Source: Deltaproteobacteria bacterium | GTDB lineage: Bacteria > Desulfobacterota > DSM-4660 > Desulfatiglandales > HGW-15 | DNA: 54,101 nucleotides | NCBI GenBank assembly: GCA_020060215.1 | Contig: JAGVAP010000122.1 | Span: 1-54,101, forward strand | Direction of reading: 5' to 3' | Part shown: positions 9,326 through 18,089 of the stretch, piece by piece | Position numbering within the stretch: the stretch's first letter is position 1 | How the letters are laid out: each line of letters begins with the position of its first letter | Notes under the pieces: model-generated | The model's input: the letters and a program-made list of their open reading frames with translations, nothing else | Told to the model about the DNA's origin: nothing | The model's database searches: none | Made by a program: the position numbers and the translations under genes

Positions 9326-9466
9326 GACGATGCAGACCCTCGCGAAACCCCGGCAGGCTGACGTTCGGAGCAGGTGCCGATAGGGTGAAGGCGGATGGAG
9401 TCAAAAGACAAGGGTGGCTTTGAGAGATCCCAGGCTCCCGCGCAACAGGGCTCTGCTTGTGGAGCA

Positions 9467-10003
9467 TCACTCCCGGGAGGCGATGGAAACCTGCTGGAGA
9501 TAACTCTTGCGGATCTGGGATTTGACGACGCCCCGGATGAGGAGCCCTAGGCCCAACACATCGCTTCCGTTCAATCGAAGGATCACGTACCCGTCCTCGT
9601 CCTCCAGATTCCAGGGTATCCCCTCCCCTCGCATCAGAGAGCGAAGCTCTTCATCGGTGATATCCACGATCGACCTGGTCGCCTCCTCTCCGAAGAGTTG
9701 GATGAGACGGGTCGTGGGCTTCACAAAACGGGAGATCCGCTGAAAGGCCTTCATTCCGCAACCGAAGACCTTGAACCCGGCTGCGAGCTCCACATGCCGA
9801 GACCGTCTGAAGAGCCACCAGGCTTTCGCGGTTTTCAGCAGAACATAGGATTCGAACACCCTCGCCGGGATGCCGAACCTCTCTTCGAGGGACCCAAGGA
9901 GCTCGATGCGTTCCTCTTCACTTGCGGAACCTGGCCAGGAAGAATCCCACCGAGTCGATCCGGTGGGGGTAGTACCTGACGGTCCTCCGTATTCTGGGGT
10001 CAT
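9467..10003 (-). CDS. RsmF-type PUA-like domain protein overlapping the methyltransferase
   Basis: The conserved part begins around base 9922 (SEEERIELLGSLEERFGI) and includes GYVILRLNGSDVLGLG followed by GVVKSQIRK, resembling the C-terminal PUA-like RNA-binding domain of RsmF-type rRNA methyltransferases. It is in a different frame from the methyltransferase and overlaps its last 86 bases. ATG at 10003 has a strong AAGGAG site six bases upstream, supporting separate initiation; the alternative is GTG at 9859. A frameshift splitting one longer RsmF gene is the other reading. It would bind RNA with the methyltransferase. Confidence 0.6.
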   Translation of the reverse strand: MTPEYGGPSGTTPTGSTRWDSSWPGSASEEERIELLGSLEERFGIPARVFESYVLLKTAKAWWLFRRSRHVELAAGFKVFGCGMKAFQRISRFVKPTTRLIQLFGEEATRSIVDITDEELRSLMRGEGIPWNLEDEDGYVILRLNGSDVLGLGLLIRGVVKSQIRKSYLQQVSIASRE

Positions 10004-10844
10004 AGACCTCTCCTTTCCATGAAGCGAGCCCCGGCTCCCCGCCGAAGCCGGACCGGATCGGCAGCAGATCGGCGTCCCTTTGCTGCAGGAGGTGCTGGAC
10101 CACGGATTCGTTCTCATCGGGGTCATAGGTGCATGTCGAATAGACCATCTCCCCGCCCTCTTTCAGGAGATCAAAGGCCCGGACAATGGCGCGGTTCTGG
10201 AGCCTGTGGAGTTTGTGCCTGGCCCCCCTGTCTTCGTAAAAGGAGAATGGGGTTCCTTTTCGGAACCTCCCCTCCCCTGAGCACGGCACATCCGCAAGCA
10301 CGAAATCGAACGCTTGCCTGCGTGGAAACTCCTGGGCCGGGTACCCGGTGATCACCGCATTCAGGACCCCCAGCCTGGCCAGGGTGTGTCCAAGCGGAAT
10401 GCGCCTGCCGGAGTATAGCTCGTTGGCGATCACGAGCCCGGTGTTCCCCATGAGCTGGGCGATATGCGAGGTCTTGCCTCCCGGCGAAGCGCAGAGGTCG
10501 AGCACAAAGGAATCCTCACGGGGATTGAGCACCAGCGCGGCAAGACAGGAAGTGAGGGCCTGTGGATGGATGTACCCCAGGGCATACTCGAGCAGTCTGC
10601 CGGGGTTCTCCAATCCAGGGGCAATCAGGAGGCTGTCGTCGTCGCTCGAAACCCTCTCCACTCGGATATGGTCCGACAAGAGTTTCCGTATCAGGGACGA
10701 CGGCTCGCACTTGATGCGGTTGGCCCTCAGATGGACCGGGAGAGGCCGTCTCAGGCTCTCCTGAAAGAGCGCGTAGTCGGGGATGATGTCACGGTATCTG
10801 TCGAAAAAAGACAGAGATGGATCTGGTGTCTGAAGTGGATTCAA
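9918..10844 (-). CDS. NOL1/NOP2/Sun-family RNA cytosine-C5 methyltransferase
   Basis: This 308-aa SAM-dependent enzyme would methylate carbon 5 of a cytosine in rRNA or tRNA. The SAM-binding loop DLCASPGGKTSHI is at 116-128. The two catalytic cysteines are C188 (DVPCSGEG) and C238 (STCTYDPDENE). It ends with the usual GFFLARF. The RNA-binding C-terminal domain of RsmF homologues is missing from this frame and encoded by the overlapping ORF. No promoter was identified in the 200 bp upstream. Confidence 0.88.
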   Translation of the reverse strand: MNPLQTPDPSLSFFDRYRDIIPDYALFQESLRRPLPVHLRANRIKCEPSSLIRKLLSDHIRVERVSSDDDSLLIAPGLENPGRLLEYALGYIHPQALTSCLAALVLNPREDSFVLDLCASPGGKTSHIAQLMGNTGLVIANELYSGRRIPLGHTLARLGVLNAVITGYPAQEFPRRQAFDFVLADVPCSGEGRFRKGTPFSFYEDRGARHKLHRLQNRAIVRAFDLLKEGGEMVYSTCTYDPDENESVVQHLLQQRDADLLPIRSGFGGEPGLASWKGEVYDPRIRRTVRYYPHRIDSVGFFLARFRK

Positions 10845-10874
10845 GTATATGCCTTACGGCCGCGGCCAAATCCT

Positions 10875-10908
10875 GCCACAAAGACACGAAGAGACCGAGA
10901 AATCTTGG
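10875..10908. repeat. Half copy of a CACAAAGACACGAAG-type element
   Basis: GCCACAAAGACACGAAGAGA followed by CCGAGAAA resembles one arm of the inverted element at 19310-19422 (there GGCACGAAGAGACCAAGAAAG). It lies in the 200-bp gap between two minus-strand genes. It is a degenerate or partial copy. Confidence 0.55.
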
Positions 10909-11044
10909 TAAGTGGGAGGTTGGAGGCAGGGAAAGCGGTTGCCTCAGACCTCAAGTGCAGCGCAGCGGGACGCTCCTCCAACCCAAAACCTTCATGGTTT
11001 TCTTCGGGTCTTGGTCCCCATTTATCCAGCATTCCAGGGATACA

Positions 11045-12187
11045 TCACTTCCCCATGATCACGTCGGAAATGACCTTTCTCTGAATCTCGGACGTGCCTT
11101 CGTACAGGGTGAAGACCCTTGCGTCCCGGTAGTACCTCTCGACGGGAAAGTCTTTCATATACCCGTACCCGCCATGGATCTGCAATGCCTGGTACGCCAC
11201 CTTGTTTGCCATCTCCGATGCGAAGACCTTGGCCATGGAAGCGGCCATGGAGAAGTTTTCGGAACGATCCTTCATGGCGGCGGCATTGTATGTGAGCAAC
11301 CTGGCGGCCTCCACCCTCGTGGCCATGTCCGCGATCATCCAGCGGATCCCCTGAAACTGGGCAATGGGCTTGTTGAACTGGACCCTCTCCCTGGCATAGC
11401 TCACGGACGCATCCACGCAGGCCTGTCCCAACCCCACCGACTGCGATGCAATGCCTATCCTTCCGCCGTCCAGGGAGGCCATGGCGATGACGAAACCGTC
11501 GCCCTCGCTTCCAAGGAGATTCTCCCGGGGCACCCTGCAGTCCTCGAAAATCAGCTCCACCGTATCCGAGCCGCGCAGGCCCATCTTCTCTTCGACCTTT
11601 CCCACCGAAAAGCCGGGGGTCCCCTTCTCGACCACAAATGCGCTGATCCCCCGGTGTTTCTTCCCCCTGTCCGTATATGCGGTCACGACGGTGACGCCCG
11701 AGTTCTTGCCCGAGGTGATGAAGGTCTTGGTCCCATTGATCACGTAGCTGTTGCCGTCCCGCACGGCGGTCGATCGCTGGCTCGCCGGGTCCGAGCCTGC
11801 GCTCGCTTCCGTGAGCGCGAAGGATCCGATCATCCTTCCCGAGGCAAGCTTCTTGAGGAACCGCTCCTTCAGATATTCCGATCCGAACAGATAGATGGGC
11901 CCGCAGGCCACGGAATTGTGCACCGACATGATCACGGCCGTCGACGCGCACGCATAGGCCACCTCCTGGAGCGCCAGGGAATAGCTGATCGTGTCCACCC
12001 CTGCCCCGCCGTACTCGGAAGGGACGCTCATCCCCATCAGCCCCAGTTCACCCATCTTGGCCAGGATCTCCGCCGGGAACTGCCCGGTCCTGTCCCGCTC
12101 CGCGGCGGTGGGCAGGACCTCCGCCCGGGCAAAGTCCCGGACCATATCCCGGATCATCCTGTGCTCCTCGGTCAGATCGAAGGCCAT
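11045..12187 (-). CDS. Acyl-CoA dehydrogenase (butyryl-CoA dehydrogenase-like)
   Basis: This 380-aa FAD enzyme introduces the alpha-beta double bond in short-chain acyl-CoA and would pass electrons to an electron-transferring flavoprotein. It shows the standard layout: helical N-domain, FALTEASAGSD (about 120-130), VINGTKTFIT, the FAD/dimer segment RVQFNKPIAQFQ, and the catalytic base Glu363 in LYEGTSEIQR. Length and motifs are fully canonical for the butyryl/short-chain group. It follows a cupin regulator gene at 153 bp and may be controlled by it. Confidence 0.93.
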   Translation of the reverse strand: MAFDLTEEHRMIRDMVRDFARAEVLPTAAERDRTGQFPAEILAKMGELGLMGMSVPSEYGGAGVDTISYSLALQEVAYACASTAVIMSVHNSVACGPIYLFGSEYLKERFLKKLASGRMIGSFALTEASAGSDPASQRSTAVRDGNSYVINGTKTFITSGKNSGVTVVTAYTDRGKKHRGISAFVVEKGTPGFSVGKVEEKMGLRGSDTVELIFEDCRVPRENLLGSEGDGFVIAMASLDGGRIGIASQSVGLGQACVDASVSYARERVQFNKPIAQFQGIRWMIADMATRVEAARLLTYNAAAMKDRSENFSMAASMAKVFASEMANKVAYQALQIHGGYGYMKDFPVERYYRDARVFTLYEGTSEIQRKVISDVIMGK

Positions 12188-12340
12188 AGGCTTTTCCCTT
12201 TCATGGAAATCGGGTGATCGTTGTTCGTCGCCCGTAGCCCAGCTGGATCTGAAGGCGCTGAACCATTCCGCTCCCGTTCATGAGAGAGCATCAAGATCCA
12301 TGGTCAACGACGAACCCTGAACAACCCTCCACCAACGGAC

Positions 12341-12889
12341 TTAAGGAGTATAAAGCACCACTATAAGTTCAGCTATTTCGTTGCTGATATTCTTAAGCTT
12401 GTGGACAATGGAAGAATTGAAATGAAGGGAATCGCCGGGGGAAAGGACATTCCTGTTCTCCCCAACCATCACCTCCATCTTGCCCTTCAGAACGTAGATG
12501 AACTCCTCCCCCAGGTGCTGGTAGCTCACGCCCTTGTGAACGGACCTCGGCTCGACATGAATCTTGAAGGCCTTGAGATGCTTGTGCTTGGCCTCCGGGG
12601 TCAGGTTCTGGTAGCTGTACGCCTCGGTCCTTTTCTCATAATCCTCGGCAGAGCGGCTGCCCGCCTTCTCCTTTTCCTCCTTGAGCAGGACCCCCGAGTC
12701 GATCTCCAGGGCCCGGGAGATCTGCAGGATCGCGGAAACCGGAGGGATCACCTCTCCCTTTTCGATCTGGGCCAGGTACTCCGGGCTGAGCCCCGTCTCG
12801 TTGGCCAGATGGTTGAGGGACATGTTTCTCTCTTTTCTCAGCTTGGAGACCCTTTTCGAAAAGGGTTGAGGAACGTGTTTTCCTGCCAT
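12341..12889 (-). CDS. XRE-family regulator with C-terminal cupin sensor
   Basis: This 182-aa regulator has an N-terminal helix-turn-helix (about residues 12-66: VSKLRKERNMSLNHLANETGLSPEYLAQIEKG) and a C-terminal cupin barrel (about 105-180: PRSVHKGVSYQHLGEEFIYV then GDSLHFNSSIVHKL) that probably senses a small ligand. Members of this architecture control amino-acid, polyamine or acyl-CoA metabolism. It lies between two acyl-CoA catabolic blocks on the same strand, which suggests local control. The ligand is unknown. Confidence 0.87.
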   Translation of the reverse strand: MAGKHVPQPFSKRVSKLRKERNMSLNHLANETGLSPEYLAQIEKGEVIPPVSAILQISRALEIDSGVLLKEEKEKAGSRSAEDYEKRTEAYSYQNLTPEAKHKHLKAFKIHVEPRSVHKGVSYQHLGEEFIYVLKGKMEVMVGENRNVLSPGDSLHFNSSIVHKLKNISNEIAELIVVLYTP

Positions 12890-13029
12890 TGGTCACCTCG
12901 TGGGAAATACAAGGGTTCGGTGTTCGGGGTCCGGGGGGTTCAGCGGCCCCGCCTGCCTGCCGCGCAGCCAGTCGGAGGGTCAGATATCCTACAAGCATCT
13001 CCACCGAGATTGTCCGGGTTCCCGGTTTG

Positions 13030-13102
13030 CTGTAGGAGCAAGCTCCTGCTTGCGATCTTCTCGGAGCCGAACGAGTCGCAGGCGGGAGCTTGCTCCTACA
13101 GG
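13030..13102. repeat. REP-like palindromic element, copy B
   Basis: This ~73-bp unit starts TGTAGGAGCAAGCTCC and ends GGAGCTTGCTCCTACA. It is nearly the reverse complement of the element at 353-421, so the two copies lie in opposite orientation. It occupies the 293-bp gap upstream of the cupin regulator. Transcribed, the arms would form a long hairpin. Confidence 0.85.
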
Positions 13103-13182
13103 TAATAGGTTTCACACATGCTTCAGGGCTCCCTTTCTTATGGTCCGCGAAGACGGCTTCATTTTCTTTGCTGAACCCTTAT

Positions 13183-13428
13183 CTACTTCCCCTTTCCGGA
13201 ACGCATCTCCCTGATGGTCCGCGCGATCAGGCCGGCCAAGATCGCCGCGCTGATCAGGACCATCAGGGAGGACCCGAAAAAAGACATGATGAACATGAAC
13301 GGATCCGTCAGATAGAAGGAGGCGACCAGGACATGGATCCCGAACATGAGAAAGAAACAGGCCCCAAGGGTGAGCAGGATACGGGTGAGCCACCGGAAGA
13401 GCGGCTCCAGTCCTTGAAAGTAGGCCAT
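13183..13428 (-). CDS. Small two-helix membrane protein
   Basis: This 81-aa protein has two strong hydrophobic segments (about residues 12-36 and 42-68) and a basic tail (RTIREMRSGKGK), so it is an inner-membrane protein. No family is recognised. It lies 33 bp downstream of the mutase chaperone gene and is the last gene of the mutase block, so it is probably co-transcribed, but no role in that pathway can be read from its sequence. Confidence 0.65.
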   Translation of the reverse strand: MAYFQGLEPLFRWLTRILLTLGACFFLMFGIHVLVASFYLTDPFMFIMSFFGSSLMVLISAAILAGLIARTIREMRSGKGK

Positions 13429-13461
13429 CGGGGACGCACCTCTTCAGCCCAACAGGGCCGA

Positions 13462-14469
13462 CTATTCCGAAACGGCCGTCGGATCGTTCTTTGCCGCCTG
13501 GACTTCCACGTCCGCGCGCAGCCTCGACAGTACGAGCCTGTCGCAGGCCGTATACGGGTCGACCTTCCCGCTGATGACCGAGTCCACCGCCTCGTCAAGC
13601 TCGCCGCTCCTCTCCAGTTGCTCGAAGACGTCCTGGATGATCCGATTCTTCACCATGTCTGCAAGCTCTTCGCGGAGCATCCCCCTCTTTCGTCCCAGAC
13701 GCCATGTGCCCGCCGATTCGGAAAGAAATCCCCTATGCCTTTCGATCTCCTGCAGCAGCTCGACCACACCCTTGTCAAAAACGGCTTCGACCTTGAGGAT
13801 GGGCGGGATCCAGCCCCCCTGCTCATGTTTCTTCTGATCCATGTCGATCATGAGGCGCAGGTCGGAAAGCGTCTTTTCCGCCCCCTCCCGGTCCGCCTTG
13901 TTGATGACGAACACATCCCCGGTCTCCAGGATACCGGCCTTGATCGCCTGGATATCGTCACCCATCCCCGGGATGGTCACGATGACCGTGGTGTGGGCGG
14001 TCTTCACCACGTCCACTTCATCCTGGCCGACCCCTACCGTCTCTACGATGATGTAGTCCTTGCCCATGGCGTCCAGCACGTCGATGGCGCTTCTTGTAGA
14101 AAGGGTGAGTCCCCCGAAGTACCCTCTCGTGGCCATGGATCGGATGAAGACCCCCTCGTCCAGGCTGTGTCTCTGCATCCGCACCCGGTCCCCGAGAATC
14201 GCCCCTCCGCTGAAAGGACTGGTGGGGTCCACCGCAAGCACTCCCACCGTCCTGCCCTGCTTCCTCAGGTGGCCGATCATCTGATCGACGAGAGTGCTCT
14301 TTCCCACGCCCGGGGCGCCCGTGATGCCGACCACGTACGCCTTTCCCGTGTGCGGGTAGATCGCCTTCAGGACCTCCCGCACCCCCGGAAGGCCGTCGTC
14401 GATGTCTCGGATGACGCGGGCCACGGTCCTCACGTCTCCGGCCACGATGGATTCCACAATGCCCGACAT
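13462..14469 (-). CDS. meaB: MeaB/ArgK-type GTPase chaperone of cobalamin mutase
   Basis: This 335-aa G3E-type P-loop GTPase protects and reactivates the adenosylcobalamin mutase and gates cofactor loading. The Walker A loop GAPGVGKS is at 51-58, a switch segment at DPTSPFSGGAILGDR, and the base-recognition NKAD at about 199-202. ATG at 14469 is chosen because AAGGGG lies 11 bases upstream; an in-frame ATG at 14496 would overlap the mutase small-subunit gene by 23 bases. It follows that gene at 4 bp, a tight functional pairing. Confidence 0.92.
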   Translation of the reverse strand: MSGIVESIVAGDVRTVARVIRDIDDGLPGVREVLKAIYPHTGKAYVVGITGAPGVGKSTLVDQMIGHLRKQGRTVGVLAVDPTSPFSGGAILGDRVRMQRHSLDEGVFIRSMATRGYFGGLTLSTRSAIDVLDAMGKDYIIVETVGVGQDEVDVVKTAHTTVIVTIPGMGDDIQAIKAGILETGDVFVINKADREGAEKTLSDLRLMIDMDQKKHEQGGWIPPILKVEAVFDKGVVELLQEIERHRGFLSESAGTWRLGRKRGMLREELADMVKNRIIQDVFEQLERSGELDEAVDSVISGKVDPYTACDRLVLSRLRADVEVQAAKNDPTAVSE

Positions 14470-14473
14470 GGTT

Positions 14474-14881
14474 TCAGCTACCCCTTGGCCGTACATTTTC
14501 CTGGACCCACGTCACGATCTCCTGCAGCGTTGAGCCTGGCGTGAAGATGCCCTTCACCCCCAATGATTCCAGCTTGGGGATGTCCTCATCCGGGATGATC
14601 CCTCCACCGCACACCACAATGTCCCCCGCCCCCTGCTCCTGGAGGAGCTCCACAACCCTGGGAAAGAGATACATATGGGCCCCCGCGAGACTCGAGAGGC
14701 CCACCATGTCTACATCCTCCTGTATGGCGGCCCTGGCGATCTCTTCCGGCGTCTGGTGGAGACCGGTGTAGACCACCTCGAAACCCGCGTCGCGGAATGC
14801 ACGGGCAATGATCCTAGCCCCCCTGTCATGACCGTCCAGTCCCGGCTTGGCCACCATCACCCTGAGTCTTCTCCCTTTCAC
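14474..14881 (-). CDS. Methylmalonyl-CoA mutase small (B12-binding) subunit
   Basis: This 135-aa protein is a stand-alone cobalamin-binding domain. The signature DGHDRG (residues 16-21) supplies His18 as the lower axial cobalt ligand. LSSLAGAH and [11 protein letters not shown] match the other two conserved loops of the fold. It pairs with the separate large subunit encoded at 15224-16909, the two-gene arrangement typical of archaeal and many deltaproteobacterial mutases. MeaB follows at once. Confidence 0.93.
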   Translation of the reverse strand: MKGRRLRVMVAKPGLDGHDRGARIIARAFRDAGFEVVYTGLHQTPEEIARAAIQEDVDMVGLSSLAGAHMYLFPRVVELLQEQGAGDIVVCGGGIIPDEDIPKLESLGVKGIFTPGSTLQEIVTWVQENVRPRGS

Positions 14882-15223
14882 GCTCCGTCTCCCTTTGTCG
14901 AGAATGATTTTCAGATCATGAAAGAGGATGGGTTTCGCTCCGCTCCACCCATCCTACGGGACTCCCCTTCGCGATCCCTCACCGTACAGAAACAGTTATC
15001 CGTTCACCGTTGGAATTTGATCCGTTCCGACTGAATGTCAAAGTTCAAAGGTCAAATGTCAACTCACTGTCAAAGACTTAGGAGCCAAAATGAAGACGGA
15101 ACAAGTTGACGCATCACCATCTCTATCGAGCTTTTGTTTGGACCTTTGTCATTTGAGCTTGTTGGTCATTTGAGCTTTGACATTTGGATTTCAAGCGGTC
15201 CTCTTTTTCATCCTGGATCGGTG
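14882..15223. repeat. 342-bp gap with two kinds of short repeats
   Basis: A 9-bp hairpin (AGGATGGGT at 14925-14933, ACCCATCCT at 14947-14955) is followed by a family of TCAAAGGTCAAATGTCAA-like units at 15035-15074. These recur inverted at 15135-15188 (ACCTTTGTCATTTGAG, GAGCTTTGACATTTGG). They separate the two mutase subunit genes and could form structured RNA between them. No coding signal was seen. Confidence 0.6.
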
Positions 15224-16909
15224 CTAATAAATCCCCGGATCCCGGTACTCCCCGAACGCCTTCCGGAACACGTCGCAGATCTCCTGGAGCGTGGCGTACT
15301 CCTTCACGGCGTCGATGATCGGCTCCATGACGTTCCTGTTTCCGGCGCACGCGTCTTCCAGGCGGGCCAGGGACTCTCTCACCCTCTCCCCGTTGCGCGT
15401 CTCCTTCACCCGGTTGGTCTTGGCGATCTGCAGCCGCTCCAGTTCCTCGTCCAGTTCGAAGATCTCCACCGGAAGGGACTCTTCCGTGTCGTAGCGGTTC
15501 ACCCCCACAACGATCCTCTTCCTCTCGTCGATCTGCTGCTGGTAGCGGTAGGCGGCGTCCGCGATCTCCTGCTGCGGGTAGTTCTTCTCGATGGCCCTCA
15601 GCATGCCCCCGAGATCGTCTATTCGCTGGATGATCTCCCTGGACTCCTCTTCCATGTCGTTGGTCAGTTTTTCGACAAAGTAGGATCCGGCCATGGGATC
15701 GATGGTGTTTGCCACGCCCGATTCCTCGGCGATGATCTGCTGGGTCCTGAGGGCGATGGTGGCGGCCTCCTCGGTCGGGATGGCGAGGACCTCGTCCAGC
15801 GAATTCGTGTGGAGCGACTGGGTCCCGCCGAGGACCGCTGCCAACGCCTCGATGGCGGTGCGGACCACGTTGTTGTACGGCTGCTGTGCGGTCAGGGAGC
15901 ACCCTGCGGTCTGGGTGTGGAAACGCATCCACCAGGACCTCGGATTGCGTGCCTTGAACCGGTTCCGCATGATGTCGGCCCATATGCGCCTGGCAGCCCG
16001 GAATTTGGCGATCTCCTCGAAAAAGTCCATGTGGGAATTGAAGAAGAAGGAGAAACGGGGAGCGAAGTCGTCGACGGCGAGCCCCCGCTCCATGGCCGCC
16101 TGGGTATAGGCGATCCCGTCTGCAAGCGTGAAGGCCAGCTCCTGGACCGCCGTGGAGCCGGCCTCCCGGATGTGGTATCCGCTGATGCTGATGGTATTCC
16201 ACCGGGGGACCTCCCGGGTCCCGAACTCGACCGTGTCGGTAATCACCCGGAGGGATGGTTTGGGCGGGCACATGAAGGTCTTCTGGGCGATGAACTCCTT
16301 CAGCATATCGTTCTGGATCGTTCCCCCCAGCTGCCCTTTCGGGATCCCGCGTTTCTCGGCCACGGCAATGTACATGGCCCAAAGGACCGCTGCAGGGGGA
16401 TTGATGGTCATGGAGGTGGTGAGTCTCTCGATGGGAAGACCTTCGAACAGGTCCTCCATGTCCAGGAGGGAATCGATAGCCACCCCGCATTTCCCGCACT
16501 CTCCCCTGGCCCTGGGGGAATCGGAATCGTATCCCATCAGGGTAGGCATGTCGAAGGCGGTGGAAAGCCCGGTCTGGCCCTCCTTGACCAGGTGGTGAAA
16601 GCGCCTGTTGGTGTCCTTCGCGGAGCCGAGGCCGGCAAACATCCGCATGGTCCAGAGCCGTCCGCGATACATGGAGGGCTGTATCCCGCGGGTAAAGGGG
16701 TACTCCCCGGGGAACCCGATCTCCTTCTGGAAATCCTGATCCTTCACATCTTCCGGGGTGTAGATCGGCTTAATCTCCCGATCCGAGACCGTGGCGAACC
16801 TCTCCAGCCGTTCCGGCGATCCGGCCAGGACCTCCTTCAGGTCCTGCTCCCACCTCTTGTATGCCTCTCTCAAATCCCTGAACAACTCGGAATTGTACGT
16901 CAAGGACAT
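15224..16909 (-). CDS. Acyl-CoA mutase large subunit (methylmalonyl-CoA mutase family)
   Basis: This 561-aa substrate-binding TIM-barrel subunit of an adenosylcobalamin carbon-skeleton mutase has TRGIQPSMYRGRLW (73-86), GLSTAFDMPTLMGYDSD (114-130), and PPKPSLR with Arg221 at the position of the carboxylate-binding Arg207 of the Propionibacterium enzyme. The residue aligned with its Tyr89 is Gln77. It lacks the B12 domain, which is a separate gene. The start at 16909 is preferred because AAGGGG precedes it and the upstream extension is unrelated. A preserved Arg favours a carboxylated acyl-CoA such as methylmalonyl-CoA. Confidence 0.9.
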   Translation of the reverse strand: MSLTYNSELFRDLREAYKRWEQDLKEVLAGSPERLERFATVSDREIKPIYTPEDVKDQDFQKEIGFPGEYPFTRGIQPSMYRGRLWTMRMFAGLGSAKDTNRRFHHLVKEGQTGLSTAFDMPTLMGYDSDSPRARGECGKCGVAIDSLLDMEDLFEGLPIERLTTSMTINPPAAVLWAMYIAVAEKRGIPKGQLGGTIQNDMLKEFIAQKTFMCPPKPSLRVITDTVEFGTREVPRWNTISISGYHIREAGSTAVQELAFTLADGIAYTQAAMERGLAVDDFAPRFSFFFNSHMDFFEEIAKFRAARRIWADIMRNRFKARNPRSWWMRFHTQTAGCSLTAQQPYNNVVRTAIEALAAVLGGTQSLHTNSLDEVLAIPTEEAATIALRTQQIIAEESGVANTIDPMAGSYFVEKLTNDMEEESREIIQRIDDLGGMLRAIEKNYPQQEIADAAYRYQQQIDERKRIVVGVNRYDTEESLPVEIFELDEELERLQIAKTNRVKETRNGERVRESLARLEDACAGNRNVMEPIIDAVKEYATLQEICDVFRKAFGEYRDPGIY

Positions 16910-16926
16910 ATCACACCCCTTTTCTG

Positions 16927-18069
16927 TTATGTGCCCCCTTTCAGGTCTCTTACAAGATGGTCCGTGATGACCCCCTTCATCCTCAGGTTGTTCTCCTGCT
17001 CGATCTGGCACCTCTTCGCATGACGCATCAGGTCCCACAGGGGATGGTCGCGGCCGAGCCCCTCCTCTCCCATGATCTGGGTCGCATGGAGTGCGCTCTT
17101 CATCGCCGCATCCGATGCATAGAACTTAGCCATGGCCGCTTCCTTTTCAAACGGTTTGCGCTCATCCGAAAGCCAGGCGGCCTTCAGGCACAACAGCTCC
17201 GCCGCGTCTACTGCAACGGCCGTATCGGCAAGCGCCCACTGGACCGCCTGCGAGGAAAAGTGCGGTTTGCCCATGCGCTTCGCCTTGTGGCTGTAATCCA
17301 CCGCCCTGTCGAGGAACCCCCGTCCCAGGCCGACGCCGTAACCGGACGCGCCGATCCAGTTCTTCGGCCGGGTCTTCATCATATGGTTCAAGCCCTCCCC
17401 CGGCTCGCCCAGGAGCGCGTCTTCAGGCAGCGCTGCGCCCTCCGAGACCAGCAGCGCCGTCTCCGGGGGGAGCGATGATTCGCCCGCCTCCAGCCGCAGA
17501 CCCGGGGTGTTCCGAATATCGACCACAAAGAGGCTGATCTCCCTGGCCTCTCCCTCCCCCACACCGGCCGGCACGATGCAATGGGTCGGGAGGATCCCGG
17601 TCGCGATCACGGGCTGGGTGCCGCTGAACCGCCAACCGCCTCCGGCCCGGGTTGCCGACATCGAGATCCGGTCGGGATCCAGCACGGGATGGTTCAGGAC
17701 CACCGAGCCCACGCCTTCCCCGGCGGCGCAGGGGCGGAGGTATGCTGCCCTTTGTCCTGGCCGTCCGAATTCCAGGAGTGATGGAGCGTAAAGCGAATGG
17801 TTCACGAACATGGCCTCGCCCGCGAGGGCCGAGCCTTTGGTGACCTCGATCAGCGCAAGGATGTAGGCGACCTGGCCTTCGCCGAAACCTCCATCCTCCC
17901 GCGGCACGGCAATGCCCATCATCCGCGACCCGCCGAGCCGCCGGATGACCTCGCCCGGCTCCATCCCCGCCGCGCCCGGCCCGGCAGCACCGGACCTGAC
18001 CGCCTCCCGGATGAATCGCCCGGCCCGGTGACTGGATGCCTTCTGTTCTGCTGTAGGTTCGAATTCCAC
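16927..18069 (-). CDS. Divergent acyl-CoA dehydrogenase-like protein
   Basis: This 380-aa protein has the acyl-CoA dehydrogenase layout but weak motifs. The position of the catalytic glutamate (YEGT in neighbours) reads EQEN, placing Gln358 at the base. The usual TEP/SAGSD loop is replaced by VLNHPVLDPDR. The start is GTG with a poor ribosome binding site, 20 bp after the preceding acyl-CoA dehydrogenase, so translation may be coupled. Such pairs occur in heteromeric acyl-CoA dehydrogenases where one subunit lost its base. It probably partners the 18090-19241 protein; independent activity is doubtful. Confidence 0.75.
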   Translation of the reverse strand: MEFEPTAEQKASSHRAGRFIREAVRSGAAGPGAAGMEPGEVIRRLGGSRMMGIAVPREDGGFGEGQVAYILALIEVTKGSALAGEAMFVNHSLYAPSLLEFGRPGQRAAYLRPCAAGEGVGSVVLNHPVLDPDRISMSATRAGGGWRFSGTQPVIATGILPTHCIVPAGVGEGEAREISLFVVDIRNTPGLRLEAGESSLPPETALLVSEGAALPEDALLGEPGEGLNHMMKTRPKNWIGASGYGVGLGRGFLDRAVDYSHKAKRMGKPHFSSQAVQWALADTAVAVDAAELLCLKAAWLSDERKPFEKEAAMAKFYASDAAMKSALHATQIMGEEGLGRDHPLWDLMRHAKRCQIEQENNLRMKGVITDHLVRDLKGGT

Positions 18070-18089
18070 GATCGCGTCGGCCAGAAGAT

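Noticed and set aside
13090..14544. 484-codon plus-strand frame
   Set aside because: It is the antisense shadow of meaB and its neighbours; the minus-strand product has full P-loop GTPase motifs.
15134..17023. 629-codon plus-strand frame
   Set aside because: It is the shadow of the mutase large-subunit gene in high-GC sequence, with no family motif.
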